Source: Diplolepis rosae
Lineage: Eukaryota > Arthropoda > Insecta > Hymenoptera > Diplolepididae
Direction: 5' to 3'
NCBI GenBank assembly: GCA_030998225.1
Contig: JAPYXD010000754.1
Span: 3,596,001 to 3,660,000, forward strand
DNA length: 64,000 nucleotides
In this document: piece after piece, positions 11,690-23,139 of the stretch
Position numbering within the stretch: the stretch's first letter is position 1
Layout of the letters: each line of letters opens with the position of its first letter
Made by a program: the position numbers and the translations under genes
Notes under the pieces: generated by a model
Told to the model about the DNA's origin: nothing
Seen by the model: only the letters and a program-made list of their open reading frames with translations
Database searches by the model: none

Positions 11690-12220
11690 AGCAACTTTTT
11701 CGGTATGGAAAATAAGGTAACATGACTGAAAAAAGTTATTTTTTTAGCTAGAGTACTTTCCATGCCCAAAAAGTCGCCACAAATTGTAAGGAACAAAATA
11801 AAAAAAGAATCTTGACAATTGGTTAAAAAACAAAAAAGTTATTCAAAGTCAAAAAATGTCAAAAAATGCCCCAAAAACTCAACACTTTTAGTTTAAAAAT
11901 ACATAAAGGTGCTGGAATTTAAAAAAAAAAAATATTTCTAAATAAAGGTACTAAATATAAAAAAAAATTTACTCTCTAAATTTGAATCAGTCAAAATCTA
12001 CTGATTATCAGTGAAATTTGACTGATTCAAATAGCTAAAAAGAGGTTACTGTAAATCAGTGAAAAATATATTTTCTACTGATGAATCAGTGAAAATTAAC
12101 AGATTTAACAGTGAAAAATATTTTTTCACTGATGAATTAGTGAAAAGGCAAATCACTGATTCAATCAGTGAAAATTTGACTGATTCTAATTTAGAGAGTA
12201 TGGAAGGTCTAAGCTCAAAA
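11690..12220 (+). repeat. Dispersed repeat D1, copy 3, split by MITE-CT
   Basis: The D1 text runs to about 11971, is interrupted by a MITE-CT, and resumes with GGAAGGTCTAAGCTCAAAA before FB1d takes over at 12221. The order of insertion is thus D1 first, then the MITE and FB1d. Confidence 0.75.
11972..12198. mobile_element. MITE-CT, copy 3 (inside D1)
   Basis: CTCTCTAAATTTGAATCAGT at the left and CTAATTTAGAGAG at the right are flanked by TA on both sides. The internal motif run is in the opposite orientation to copies 1 and 2. The host D1 repeat continues on both sides, so the insertion is clear. Confidence 0.9.
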
Positions 12221-12667
12221 ATTAGACCTCAGGCAAAAATAGATAATTTTTCTTTCAAGAATAGCAATATTATTGTTAAAGGGCTATTTTGGATGAGAAA
12301 AGATTAATTTGCATGAAAAAAATTTGAAATACAGAAAAATTTTCATTAATAAAGTTCATTTTTGCCATAAATTTTTTTCTTACCGCTTCTTACCAAATTT
12401 AAAAAAAGTATGCGATTTTAATAAATTGCGAATCACTTTTTCAAGAAAAAGATTCCCTAAAGTTTAACCATTTCCAATTTTTGAAAATGAATAAATAATT
12501 ATCAAATTCAGCAGTTTGTTTATAAAAATTTCGTTTTGGAAAATGTTTCTTAATGGTTTCAGCCATTGAAGAATTTATTTTTAATAATTAGAAACGGTGA
12601 AGTTGTGGGAAATCTTTTCTCTGAAAAAATGATTCATGATTTATTAGAATCGCATAATTTTTTAAAA

Positions 12668-14695
12668 GGGCATAGCCGGGTTTCCATGTGAAATTGGCCT
12701 TAAAACCGAATTAAATTTCACATCAACCATATGAAAGGGGTTGGACAAGAGATGATTTTGCCATATTTTTAGATCATTATCTGCCATTTTAAATGAGTAA
12801 TAGCGGATTCTACCATTTTCGTTTTTTTATTTTTTTAGCCAAACTAATCATAGGAAAATTTTGAAAAAAATCAGGTTTATTTTTTCCAATAGAAGACACA
12901 TTTGTAAATTTTTGCAGATTATTTGATGCATAATTCTCGAGGCAAAAAATTGCGATAATTTTTGCACGCAATTTTATTCATGTTTGATTTGCGCGATCAC
13001 TCTTTTGAATTATTCTTTTCATTAGTTACCTATCGATGATTAAAACAGAATGTATGCAGATTTTTGCAAGGTGTGGACGGGGGTAAAATAAAATAAAAAC
13101 CGCGAAAAATTAAAATTTTTACATGCATTGTGAACAAATGGTTGATTGTGATTATTTGCAAGTCGAAAGAGTGTTGCGAAAATTATCTATTTATATTCTT
13201 GAATATTTTTTGAATATACAGGTTTTGCCCGTTGAAAATTTAGTCCATTCAAAAAATTTCCGATTTATATAAAAGTGGTATATACAAAAATTAAAATTGG
13301 TTTTCCTACAAACTTACAGTTATAAACGAAGACAGCGATGATGACCAATTTATAATTGAAAAAAAATTCTATGCTTGGAAAATGTTCAGCCACTTATGGA
13401 GTATGAAGTGCTATGAAAGTACAATTATCTGTGTATATTTGTAAAAACTACACGGAGAAAAAAAAACTGTTGAATCAACAGATGTCATCTGCTGGAATAG
13501 GGACAGCAGTTTTTTTTGTAATATTTACAGATTTTTCTGTTGGATTCACAGATCGTTTGTAAACTCAACAGATGAATCTGTAAAATCTACAGACATGTCT
13601 GTTAGAATTGCGGATTTCAAGAAAAAAGAGAAATCCGTAATTCTAACAGACATTTCTGTAGATTTTACAGATTCATCTGTTGAGTTTACAAAAAATCTGT
13701 GAATCCAACAGAAAAATCTGTAAATATTACAAAAAAAAAACTGCTGTCCCTATTCCAGCAGATGACATCTGTTGATTCAACAGTTTTTTTTCTCCGTGTA
13801 GATGGTAGAAAAATATATTTTTGTAGGAAAACCAATTTTACATTTTGTATATCACTTTTATTTAAAACGGACAGTTTTTGAACGGACTGAATTTTTCAAC
13901 GGGCAAAACTTTATAAAAAAATATAACGAAAATGTAAGTATTGCAATGCAAAATAACTGCTAAAAATTGTTTGTTATCCAGAAATCCAAGTTAATTACAT
14001 ATTTAATTTACGAGCTTTTCTTATTATTTGTGCTTATTTAAATTTCAAAAAGTAAAGTAAATGAAGAACGATTTGAGGGTATATTTTCGATGTCTTGTAT
14101 GGTAAAATGATTATGTTATTTTTAACAAAGAGAAATGAATTTAATTTGTATATTCGAAAAATATTCAAGAATACGAAAAGAAAAAAGCAAAATTTTTGCA
14201 AAAATTTCAGCAGTAAACCGTGTTAGAGATTGATTACCAAATAAAATTGTATTTTTCATTTGTCCACTGTTATTATAAAATGTCCTTTAATAGTAAGATG
14301 TTGGAACAATGCGTATTTTGACGGTTTTTATTTTTTTTTACCCCCGTCCACACCTTGCAAAAATCTGCAAAAATTCTGTTTCAATCATCGATTGGTAACT
14401 AATGAATAGAACAATTTTTTGCATCGCGAATTATGCATAAAAAAATCTGCAAAAATGTACAAATGTGTCTTCTATTGGAAAAAAAACTCTGATTTTTTTC
14501 AAAATTTTCCTATGTTAAGGTTAGCTAAAAAAATAAAAAAACGAAAATGGTAAAATCCACCATTACTCATTCAAAATGTCGAATAATAATCTGAAAATTT
14601 GACAAAATCATCTCTTGCCCAACCCCTTCCATGTGGTTGATACGAAATTTGATTCGGTTTTAAGGCCAATTTCACATGTAAACCCGGCTATGTCC
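12668..14695. mobile_element. Foldback element FB4, 2.0 kb palindrome
   Basis: The left end GGGCATAGCCGGGTTT and right end AAACCCGGCTATGTCC are inverted copies. The arms match for hundreds of bases inward (GGTGTGGACGGGGGTAAA near 13070 against TTTACCCCCGTCCACACC near 14340; TTGGTTTTCCTACAAA near 13300 against its inverse near 13830). No target duplication is visible: the flanks AAAA and TTTGG join exactly into the FB1 text. No ORF of note. Its class is unknown. Confidence 0.9.
13451..13798. mobile_element. Foldback element FB5, near-perfect 348 bp hairpin
   Basis: CACGGAGAAAAAAAA and TTTTTTTTCTCCGTG form the ends, flanked by TA on both sides (13449-13450, 13799-13800). The arms of about 168 bp are almost identical inverses around a loop of about 10 bp and are built of CAACAGATGAATCTGTAAA-type words. 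It sits in the middle of FB4. A TA target duplication suggests a Tc1/mariner-mobilised MITE. Confidence 0.92.
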
Positions 14696-14895
14696 TTTGG
14701 TAAGAAGCAATAAGGAAAAAAGTTGGGTTAAAAATAAAATTTATTAATAAAATTATTTTTCTGTGTTTCAAAATTTTTTCTTGTGAAATAATCTTTTCTC
14801 TTTCAAAATAGCCCTTCAATAATAATATTGCTATTCTTGAAAGCAAAATTATTTATTTTTGCCTGAGGTCTAATTCAAAGATCTTTTGTTCTCCG

Positions 14896-15167
14896 CTCTC
14901 TAAATCTGAATCAGTCAAATTTTCACTGATTGAATAAGTGATTTGCCTTTTCATTGATTCATCAGTGGAAAAATATTTTTCACTGTTAAATCAGTTAATT
15001 TTCACTGATTCAACAGTGAAAACAATATTTTTCACTGTTAAATCAGTTAATTTTCACTGAAATAATCAGTGAAATTTGACTGATTTACAGTAACCTCTTT
15101 TTAGCTATTTGAATCAGTCAAATTTCACTGATAATCAGTAGATTTTGACTGATTCAAATTTAGAGAG
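14896..15167. mobile_element. MITE-CT, copy 4, with CG flanks
   Basis: Ends CTCTCTAAATCTGAATCAGT and AAATTTAGAGAG are complete and the interior has the usual core. The flanking dinucleotide is CG on both sides (14894-14895, 15168-15169), not TA as in copies 1-3. Confidence 0.88.
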
Positions 15168-15242
15168 CGATTGATATCCACATCAATCGAAGAAAGCACC
15201 CTATTAGATTTCGAATAAAAGTACAAATCAACGTAAACATAC

Positions 15243-15404
15243 CCTCTGTATAGTTTCTTCGAAGGTATTGGACTGTCCTCCGTTCATCTGAAAATACCTC
15301 AATCTATCGTAATCTCTGGGATCGACCATAGAGCGCAAAATCGTGTGACCCATGTCCGGTCCAAGACCGAGTCCACTCTGTAAAACACTGTCTGGCGTGT
15401 CCAC
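15243..15404 (-). CDS. Internal exon of an unidentified host gene (54 codons)
   Basis: On the minus strand the acceptor tract TTTCTTTTGTTTGTTGCAG is followed by exactly 162 nt of open frame and the donor GTATGTTTACG. Both borders are phase 0. The peptide begins VDTPDSVLQSGLGLGPDM, continues with MVDPRDYDRLRYFQMNGG and ends FEETIQR. It has no stop, more G and C than the flanking DNA and no similarity to repeats elsewhere in the window. It joins in phase to the coiled-coil exon at 9661-9605. I do not recognise the family; a cytoplasmic scaffold-type protein is only a guess. Confidence 0.75.
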
Positions 15405-15419
15405 CTGCAACAAACAAAA

Positions 15420-17800
15420 GAAAAAGAAACCAAATAAGACGAGTTACTCTTTATTTTAATTCATCTTAAATACAAATTCCTCGAGTACATTGTAAACCGA
15501 ATAAGAACACAAAAGGTATACGTGTTCATGTAATTAAGGTACTTGGCACGCGACACTACGTTCTAGCGAATAATTAAGACGGAATTCTGCGCATTTTCAT
15601 CTTAAATTCTACATTAATTTCGAAACTATTTTCACAAAATTACCGTAACTAAGTAGAAAAAATGCGTTGACTCGCAAACCCCTCGCAAAGTCCTGAGAAA
15701 ATAAAATACGAGAGATAAATGCCTCTCGGGTTTCGAATTCAAGATCGACCAATCCTTTATAATATAAATTGAAACATTTGGAAATGTCGTTGAAAAGAAT
15801 TGAAACGTGAGCGGAGTTTTTGATAAAAAATAAATTTAGAGAATGAAGAATGAATAAATTTTTAGATGAGTAATTTCCGCTTAGGTAATAAAAAATTAGT
15901 TATTCTGTATGCAATGTATGATAGAAGGGAGGGGGGATTTTTCATATTTCTATCGTAAAATTCACATTAAAAAAATTAACTATAACTTTTACAGCCATGC
16001 AAAAAGTTCAAGAATCGTAAATTTTTTAATCTCTTGAAAATAATGTTTTAATTATAAGGTTTCTTAATTGTGCATATTTTATTGGATATCCCATATATTC
16101 AATATTCAAATTTAAAGAATATATTATAGTTAGATAAACTTCAAAATTATAAATCTGAAATTAGTTTCATCCTAGTCGAATCATATTTCAAGATTATATA
16201 GCGACTTTTTCAATTTTTGAAAATTTAGACATTTGCGACTTAAAAAATTATGATTTTGACTACTGATCAAAATTGAGCATTTTAAAAAAATTCTGTATAA
16301 TAATTCTCATGGAAATCAGGCTAATCATTTTGAAAGCAAAGACACTTTAAGGTACTCTTTAATATTAATTTCAGGAAATAATATTTAATTGTACTATCAG
16401 GAATTGCATGATTATTATTAATGATATCGTTTGAAAATATATATTTTATGACAAAAATTTGAAAATATAGAAAAAATTTAATTAAAAACTTTTACTCTTG
16501 AATGAATTTTTATTAACACCATAAAAAGACAATTTTCAAAATTAACGGAATTTTAATAAATAAGAGATTATTTTTCCGAGAGAAATATTTTTTATTACTT
16601 GATCGCATCCAATTTTTAAACATAAACTTTTTAATGCCTAAAAGCATATAAAAATTGATAAATAGATAGATATATATATATATATATAACATTAATTCAA
16701 TTATATTCGAAAATTGAATACGGTGAAGTTTGCAGAGAATTTTTTTCTCGAGAAAATAAGCTTTTATTTATTAAAATCTCATAATTTTTAAAAATTGTCC
16801 GTTTATCGATATCATAAAAAGTTAAACCAAGACCTTTTAATTAAATTTTTTTTATATCTTTAACATTTTTCAATACGATTAATATTTTTTCTATTAAACG
16901 ATATCATGACAAATAATATTTCAATTCTCGAGAACATAATTAAATTTCATTCCCGTGATCTCTTTTACAATTTTAATAGATTAATTCAGATTAAAAAATG
17001 TATTTATTATGATAAAAATTCTAAATCAATGATCATCTCTCTTCCCTAAAATTAAACATGTTTCAAAGAAATTTTGTTTGCACTTAATTTCCACAAATAT
17101 TTACTTTTCATCCAAATTCGCAAGGCTTATGAATAGGAAGAACGAACATCAAAGGGGAAAAGTTAAGAAGCCAAAAGCCGTATTGCCAGCAGATTTAATT
17201 AAAACGGCTTAGTGTTTATGTTAAACGGATTAAATCCGTTTATTTGCATTCAGTTTCAGAAGAAGGGTGCGTAGAAGACAGTGAGTTATAAGCTTGAATA
17301 ATACGAAAAAGAGAAATTGAAAATTCATATTTCAAGTTTACTGGACGTGGTCAGTTGATTTTTTCACGAGGCTCTCGAGACGAAGTGGAGAAAAAAAATA
17401 AGGAATAAGAGACTGGGTCGACGAACGAAGAGCAGAGGCGTTTCTTCAAGGGTGTGTTTCGAAGACAAAGGGAAGAATGAATCATTAGTGGGAGTCTTTT
17501 GTGCTTCATTCGACGTGTGAAAATCCTGAGCCTCGACGGTAATTGACAAAGTGCAAATGCACTCGTCAGCGTCTTTGTATATTCAGCAAATGTCATTATT
17601 TTTCAGAATTGTTTAATGATTCTGAGCATTATAGGTTTTAAAATGAAAATTTGATTTTTCATGTACCTTTAAATTTTATTCCAGAATGATTTGAACAAAT
17701 TTTGAATTAGCAACAAATTCAAGTTTTTAAACCCCTCGAATTTTTCTTAAGCATCCTTAAGCAATTTTCCGTTTTTCCGGAACCGACTTTCGAGGTCAAC
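15420..17800. other. AT-rich DNA with a decayed FB1-like copy and TA microsatellite
   Basis: About 16430-16910 follows the FB1 word order (AAAAATTTGAAAATATAGAA, ACTTGATCGCATCCAATTTT) but is heavily diverged, so it is an old copy. A TA run lies near 16669-16690. The GC-richer part 17230-17600 has overlapping minus-strand frames without recognisable domains. Confidence 0.45.
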
Positions 17801-17805
17801 ATTTG

Positions 17806-17925
17806 TGTGCGGAAAGTTGATTTTCCGCACACTTGAAATTTTCCCGCACTAGTGCGGGAAAATCAACTTTCCGCACGCAAAACGACACCGACAAGACTAA
17901 CTTTCGGTGTACGTCGGACAAAAAA
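17806..17925. repeat. GCGGAAAGTTGATTTTCCGC hairpin repeat (FB10), copy 1
   Basis: GTGCGGAAAGTTGATTTTCC is mirrored by GGAAAATCAACTTTCCGCAC, with an inner palindrome CCCGCACTAGTGCGGG. The tail CACCGACAAGACTAACTTTC recurs in the other copies at 21486, 22997 and 23880. Confidence 0.75.
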
Positions 17926-18189
17926 CTATTTTAGAATTTAAAAATTCAAAAATATTCATACTTTTAAAGAATTTTTTGACTTCTAAGTATTTTATTTTAT
18001 GAGAAATTTTAGAGAACTCTATAAAAATCCATAACTATTTCTACTCATTTTAAAAGACTTTACAAAATGCATGAGTTTTTAGAAGTTTTTTGGAAAATTC
18101 TTTCAGGAATTCAGATTGTTGTCGAATTTTAAGTAAGTTTAAATTATTTCGAAGAATTTCAAAATGCTATCAGAGGATAAAAACAAAGG

Positions 18190-18560
18190 CAAAAGATTTA
18201 TAAAATCAAATTAGCTGGAAAATAGGATTTTTTATATTTAATGGTATTATTTTTTAAAAATCAAAACAAAAAATATACATTTTATCAAAAAGTGCTTAGA
18301 TCAAAATTGATAGACCTCTTTTAAGGAAAAAATGTTGCATTTTAACATTTTTATCGTATCTTACATAGTTTAGCTGAAAAAAGGCTTTATTTGTAAAATT
18401 ATCTTTTTTAATTAAAACGGAAAATTTCAAACAAAAACTACAAGAAACTGACAGACAGGATTGAAAAAATCAATTTTTCAGATTCAGGGGGTCACAAAAC
18501 GTGGATACTCATAAAAAAAGTAGATGTCAAATTTTACACGAAACTAATACTTTTTCACAT
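18190..18560. repeat. About 150 bp repeat units, diverged, copy group A
   Basis: The unit has the words AAACAAAAAATATACATTTT, then ATCGTATCTTACATA, then a T-rich part. It is the same unit as in 19860-20430. It is followed by GATTCAGGGGGTCACAAAAC, which recurs at 21230. Confidence 0.6.
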
Positions 18561-18569
18561 AGGATAAGA

Positions 18570-19850
18570 ATGTAAAAAGGAATTCGATTACTTAAAGTGT
18601 TAAAGAAGTATACACTTCAAATTTTAATCAGAGAGATTTCACTAATAAAATAACTAAAACTGAGTTACTTTTTCACTTCAATGATAACTTTACTGTCAAT
18701 CAGTCGAATTTCACAGAACTAGATCAGTAAAATCTGTTTTACTAATTGGGTTTCACTGGTGAACTTCTGTCGAAATTTCACTGTTTTTCAGCGAAATACC
18801 ACTGCTTTGTCGTGGTTTATAAGAACAGAGTTAACTGCAAAATAAACAAAACCGAGAAAATCGTCGAAAACTCTTCAAATCTATATTCGCGGATTCTGAT
18901 TCATTCTCAGCAGTTTTTTTTTGTTTCTCTCAAATAATTTGCATACGATCTATTCATTATTGCAAATCGTAATTTGAAAAACGCCGTTAACTCCCAAAGA
19001 ATATAATATAATGTAATTATTATAAAATATTATTCAATTATGAAATTATAATTATTATGAAATATTATACATAATAATATTATTATAAATATCATCAATT
19101 GTTTTATCCTTTTAAAGCTTCTTTTTAAATGAGTCAAATAGATTTTAATGTTATCAATTTAAATAAATTGAAAGTCGAAATTTTTTAAACCAAAAATAAT
19201 AATATAACTTCACGGAGAAACTCAACTTTACGATTTTTCGCTAAACTATGTTTTAATTTAGGGGAAAAGGTGAGAATTTTTCTCAGACAAATACTGAATT
19301 TTAGATGATCTATATTATAATTTATTATAGATTGTATCAAACTTCACTATAACCTATATCAAAGTTTCATATCATTTTTCAAATCTTTAGTATTTTGACT
19401 GCGAAAAATTTCCAGTTCGCTAGGAATAATTACCATTGCACCTCGATTTTCCCTAGATTACTAATACTTTTTAGAATTATCATTATAAAAAAAACATATA
19501 TTGCTATTCAAAGTTTCTCCATGTTCTTGAGACTTTGCTCACAAATTTGAACGCGCCTAGGGTGCGCGATTTGATCCCTGCGTTTCGCGCTCCGTTCTAT
19601 TTGGATCTCGCGCTTAGCGCTCGGTCTTATAGTTTTCGCATACATTTACATTACAGATGATGTGAATTACACATTTTCTCAAAGTCACTAAGTTTCTTTT
19701 TGAATTCAAGTGAAAAAGGAGATTCAATTTACTTAAGGCTCCATCAGCCTTAAGGAACACATTTTCATCATGACGCTCGCGCTTCGCGCTCGATTTTCTG
19801 TATACATTTCAGTATAACTTTTCAATAAATTACATGATTAAAAGAATTTA
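18570..19850. other. No gene recognised; decayed MITE-CT and TCGCGCTTCGCGCTCG words
   Basis: About 18690-18800 has AATCAGTCGAATTTCAC and TTTCACTG words, a decayed MITE-CT. Around 19560-19640 and 19770-19790 are CG-rich words of the type TCGCGCTTCGCGCTCG. The remainder is AT-rich. Confidence 0.4.
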
Positions 19851-19859
19851 CTTTCTTCC

Positions 19860-20430
19860 AAATATCTAAAAAAGGAAAAACAATCGTAGACTTTATTTAA
19901 GAAAACGATTTTGCAGAACAACGCTTATTTCGTATCTCACATATTTTGGTGGAAAAAATCGAATTTTTTAATATTATAAATCAAAACATAAAATACACAT
20001 CCTGTCCCGAAATGTCTTAATGAGAATTTTTAAACCTCATTTAGGCAAACAATTTTCCAGATAAACGTTTTTTTGTATCTCACATATTTTGTCTAAAAAA
20101 TGGAATTTTTTAATTTTAAACGTATTTTTTGGAATTAAAACGAAAAATATATGTTTTATAAGAAACTGCGTCAGACAAAATTTGTAGATCTTTTTGAAAC
20201 AAACAACTTTGTATTCTTACGTTTTTTTCGTATTTCACATATTATTGTTAAAAAGTTGAATTTTGGATTTTCAATAGTATTTTTTTAAATTAAAAAGAAA
20301 AATATACATCTTATGAAAAAATGTTGCAATTCAAATTTGTATATCTTAATGTAGAAAATAATTTTGTATGATAACTTTTTTTCATATCTCGTATAATTTA
20401 ACTGGAAAATGGAATTTTGACATTGACTTT
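19860..20430. repeat. Tandem array of about 150 bp units, four diverged copies
   Basis: CGTATCTCACATATTTTG near 19930, TGTATCTCACATATTTTG near 20073, CGTATTTCACATATTATTG near 20229 and CATATCTCGTATAATTTA near 20381 mark the units. Each is followed by a GGAATTTTTTAATTTT block and an AAAAATATACATCTTATG block. Spacing varies from about 145 to 155 bp. Confidence 0.7.
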
Positions 20431-20654
20431 TTTCAAATTTTAACATGCTGTAACATTTCTAATTTTGGTTTAATCAAAGAATGTTATGAAGATAATTTTT
20501 AGAGATTTATGAGCACTATCAAAAACCAGTATTAGAATTTTTGATTTTTTCAAAAACACAAAAAATGTTCTAGTTTCCTTAATTTTGGTTGAATGTGGCT
20601 GCACCGAAAAATTTTTTTTTCCGAGAGTCAACTATCACCCATAGTTAAGTCTAA

Positions 20655-21044
20655 CCTAGTTGAAATAACACGGATTCCTGTTTAAGAGAATCACGTACAT
20701 ACAGTTAAACAAACCAATATAAACCTGTTTACAGAGAAATAAATAATTCTAGTTCTATTAACAATTAAATTCAATTAATATTGCTATGCTGTTATTACAA
20801 AACTCCACTGTAAAAAGAATATCTTCTGTATTTATTACTTTTTCACTGTGTAAACAAAAATTTATTTTTGTCAATAATTCTTTAAGACCCACTTTTATCA
20901 ATATAAATTTTGCTCTAGTAGATCATAAACGTAAAGTTGTTTTTTGGTTATGTTTAATACATGCGCCTGAAAGGATCTGTCCGTCAAATCAACATGCTTT
21001 CTTTGTTTTTCTTACTAAACTTGAACTTCGTCATTTCAACTAGG
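20655..21044. mobile_element. Short-TIR element with CCTAGTTGAAAT ends
   Basis: CCTAGTTGAAATAAC at the left and its inverse ATTTCAACTAGG at the right bound 390 bp. Flanking TAA and ATT do not give a clear target duplication. The interior plus-strand frame of 85 codons shows no domain. A MITE is inferred. Confidence 0.5.
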
Positions 21045-21179
21045 ATTGCAAAGTTGGCGCCTGTCCTAACTAGGCAAAATAGTTGATTCCTTGTACACGG
21101 GTACAAGTATTTTTTTTCGGCTCCGATAAAGTGTGTCCAAGCTCAATTCAATCTGATAATTCCATCGAGGGTTATTGAG

Positions 21180-21330
21180 TATACGACCTACTACAGACAG
21201 ACAGACACTTTCGTAAAAACCGTTTTTTCTGATTCAGGGGGTCTCAAAACGTAAAGATTTGATGAAAATTTCGAAAGTCATTTTTCGCATAAAACTAATA
21301 CCTTCTCATCCATGATGAGAATGTAAAAAT
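21180..21330. repeat. Interspersed GATTCAGGGGGTCTCAAAAC segment
   Basis: CAGACAGACAGACAC, then GATTCAGGGGGTCTCAAAAC, then AAAACTAATACCTTCTC recur in the same order at 18460-18560. Together with the 150 bp units and the FB10 hairpins this may be the tail of one larger composite element. Confidence 0.5.
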
Positions 21331-21485
21331 GCAGTTATAACGTTCCTAGAATTAGAAACCTCTTTTCCCGGTGTTGGATAATTCCCGAGAAAACCGCTAA
21401 GTACATACGGTCCTCTTCAAAATTACGAATGCTGGAGATCGCCGTCCGATAAATTATTAATTATACCGTAAATTATTTTTTTGAC

Positions 21486-21650
21486 CGACGTACACCGAAA
21501 AAGAGCCTTACCAGTGACATTTTGCGTACGGAAAGTTGATTTTCCCCCACTAATGCGGTAAAATTTTAAGTCTGCGGAAAATCAACTTTCCGCTCGCAAA
21601 ACGACACCGACTCGGCTAACTTTCAGTATACAGCGAACAAGAAATATCGT
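21486..21650. repeat. FB10 hairpin repeat, copy 2
   Basis: GCGTACGGAAAGTTGATTTT and AAAATCAACTTTCCGCTCGC face each other, with GTACACCGAAAAAG before and CACCGACTCGGCTAACTTTC after. Confidence 0.7.
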
Positions 21651-21769
21651 TCGTATAAAAAATCATACAAAATCATTCTAATAATCAGGTCTATCTTTTT
21701 TTCATGATTCCAACGACATTAAAAAACTCATTTTTCGATTTTTTGCAGTTAACGGTGTTCTTCCAAATC

Positions 21770-21872
21770 ACAGCAACTGCTTGTCAGTGAAATTTTCACT
21801 GAAGAGAATGAGTAACCCATTTCCAGCTATTTTATCAGTGAAATCTGACTGAAACAAATTTAGAGAGTAATA
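21770..21872. mobile_element. MITE-CT fragment
   Basis: CAGTGAAATTTTCACTGAAG, the core CCAGCTATTTTATCAGTG and the end AAATTTAGAGAG are present; the left third is gone. Confidence 0.6.
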
Positions 21873-21874
21873 TT

Positions 21875-22385
21875 ATAGGATCGTTTTATCCTGACCCTTT
21901 ATCTTCGCTTGAACCGAATACTAGTCAATTGATACTGGATTATTACTATGTACATCGCATTTCCTAGAATAGATAACTTAGCGGAGACTACTGCGACAGA
22001 GGCAATTAACTATCATGATTTTTCTTAGAGCTCGTAATCAGACATCTAACTCAAGCCCAGATCGAATCTCACACACGCGCGGAAAGAATGGATCGACCGA
22101 CCGTTCCGCATGATTCTATATTCGGTTCAAAGAGTGGAACGGTAAATAGAATTTTTGCAAGAGGAACTAAGCGATCGTGATGTTTTTTGTAGTTTTATTA
22201 CTAAGAAAACCAGGCTCATCGTTCAACGAGTCCTTACCATTGATATAAACTTCGAATATATTCCTGACCCGGGTTCAGTTTGTACTAGTCACGACTCACA
22301 AAAGCATGATCCGAGCAAATTCTTTTACATATATTTTCAATAAAATTTTAAATTTAACAAGAAAAGTTCAGAAAATTATCAAACT
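21875..22385. other. No gene recognised
   Basis: Less AT-rich than average between 22020 and 22300 but with only short frames and no domain that I recognise. Confidence 0.35.
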
Positions 22386-22389
22386 CTTT

Positions 22390-22630
22390 TAAGAAAGTTC
22401 GACCGTGAGTAGGGAGCTCTTGGAAAACTTAATTAATAACAAGTTTTAAAAATGTTAGCGCTTTTATTCAATACATAATCCTAGAGGAAAATCATTTCAT
22501 CGGGGAAAAAACTAAACATATAAAAATTATCTTTTTTGTAAGAATTACTATGGGTCAAAGTTCAATGCAGTTTTTTCCACGTTTACTCTTTAAAACTGAT
22601 TGGATTTTCTTCATTTTTTTCTTTTAACTA
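22390..22630. mobile_element. FB2 half-copy
   Basis: AAGTTCGACCGTGAGTAGGG, then AAAACTTAATTAATAACAAG, then GGGTCAAAGTTCAATGCAG follow the left arm of FB2 in order. The right arm is absent. Confidence 0.65.
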
Positions 22631-22996
22631 TAATTTTTTGAGTAATTTCTCATTAATTAATTAAACTTTTTTCTCAGCCGTAAAATGAGGTTTATTAAAA
22701 ATCGATTCAATTTTTTGTTAATTAAAGAACAGTCGATTTCATAAATACTGAGCTTTCAAAGTGTAGTTTTCGCACTCGGAGCGTGCCTCGAGTGCGATGT
22801 TTGACTTACTCGGAGTGCTCGGATCAGGTGTACATCTATATTGTATATATACAACCTACAAGTATCAATTTTGAAAAAAATCTATTTGTTTATAAAACCG
22901 CCCGATTTTTATCAACGAAAAATTTCATTATGTGCGGAAATGTTTTAAATAAAATACTTATTTTAGTCTACGCGATCATGAAAAACTATTTTTTTG

Positions 22997-23096
22997 TCCA
23001 CCGTACACCGAAAGTTAGCCTTATCGGTATCTTTCTGCGTGCGGAAAGTTGATTTTCCCGCACTAGTATGGTAAAATTTTAAGTGTACGAAAAATT
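22997..23096. repeat. FB10 hairpin repeat, copy 3 (partial)
   Basis: CCGTACACCGAAAGTTAGCC and GCGTGCGGAAAGTTGATTTT match the other copies; the mirrored half is decayed. Confidence 0.6.
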
Positions 23097-23139
23097 AACC
23101 CTTGGCGGCATACATTTTTTAGGGGAACGAATTCTTATG

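Larger units (their letters stand above)
12221..14875. mobile_element. Foldback element FB1, copy d, split by a 2 kb palindrome
   Basis: The left arm starts ATTAGACCTCAGGCAAAAAT and runs to 12667. The right arm resumes at 14696 with TTTGGTAAGAAGCAATAAGG and ends GCCTGAGGTCTAATT at 14875. Removing 12668-14695 restores the usual FB1 text AAAATTTGGTAAG. Confidence 0.9.
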
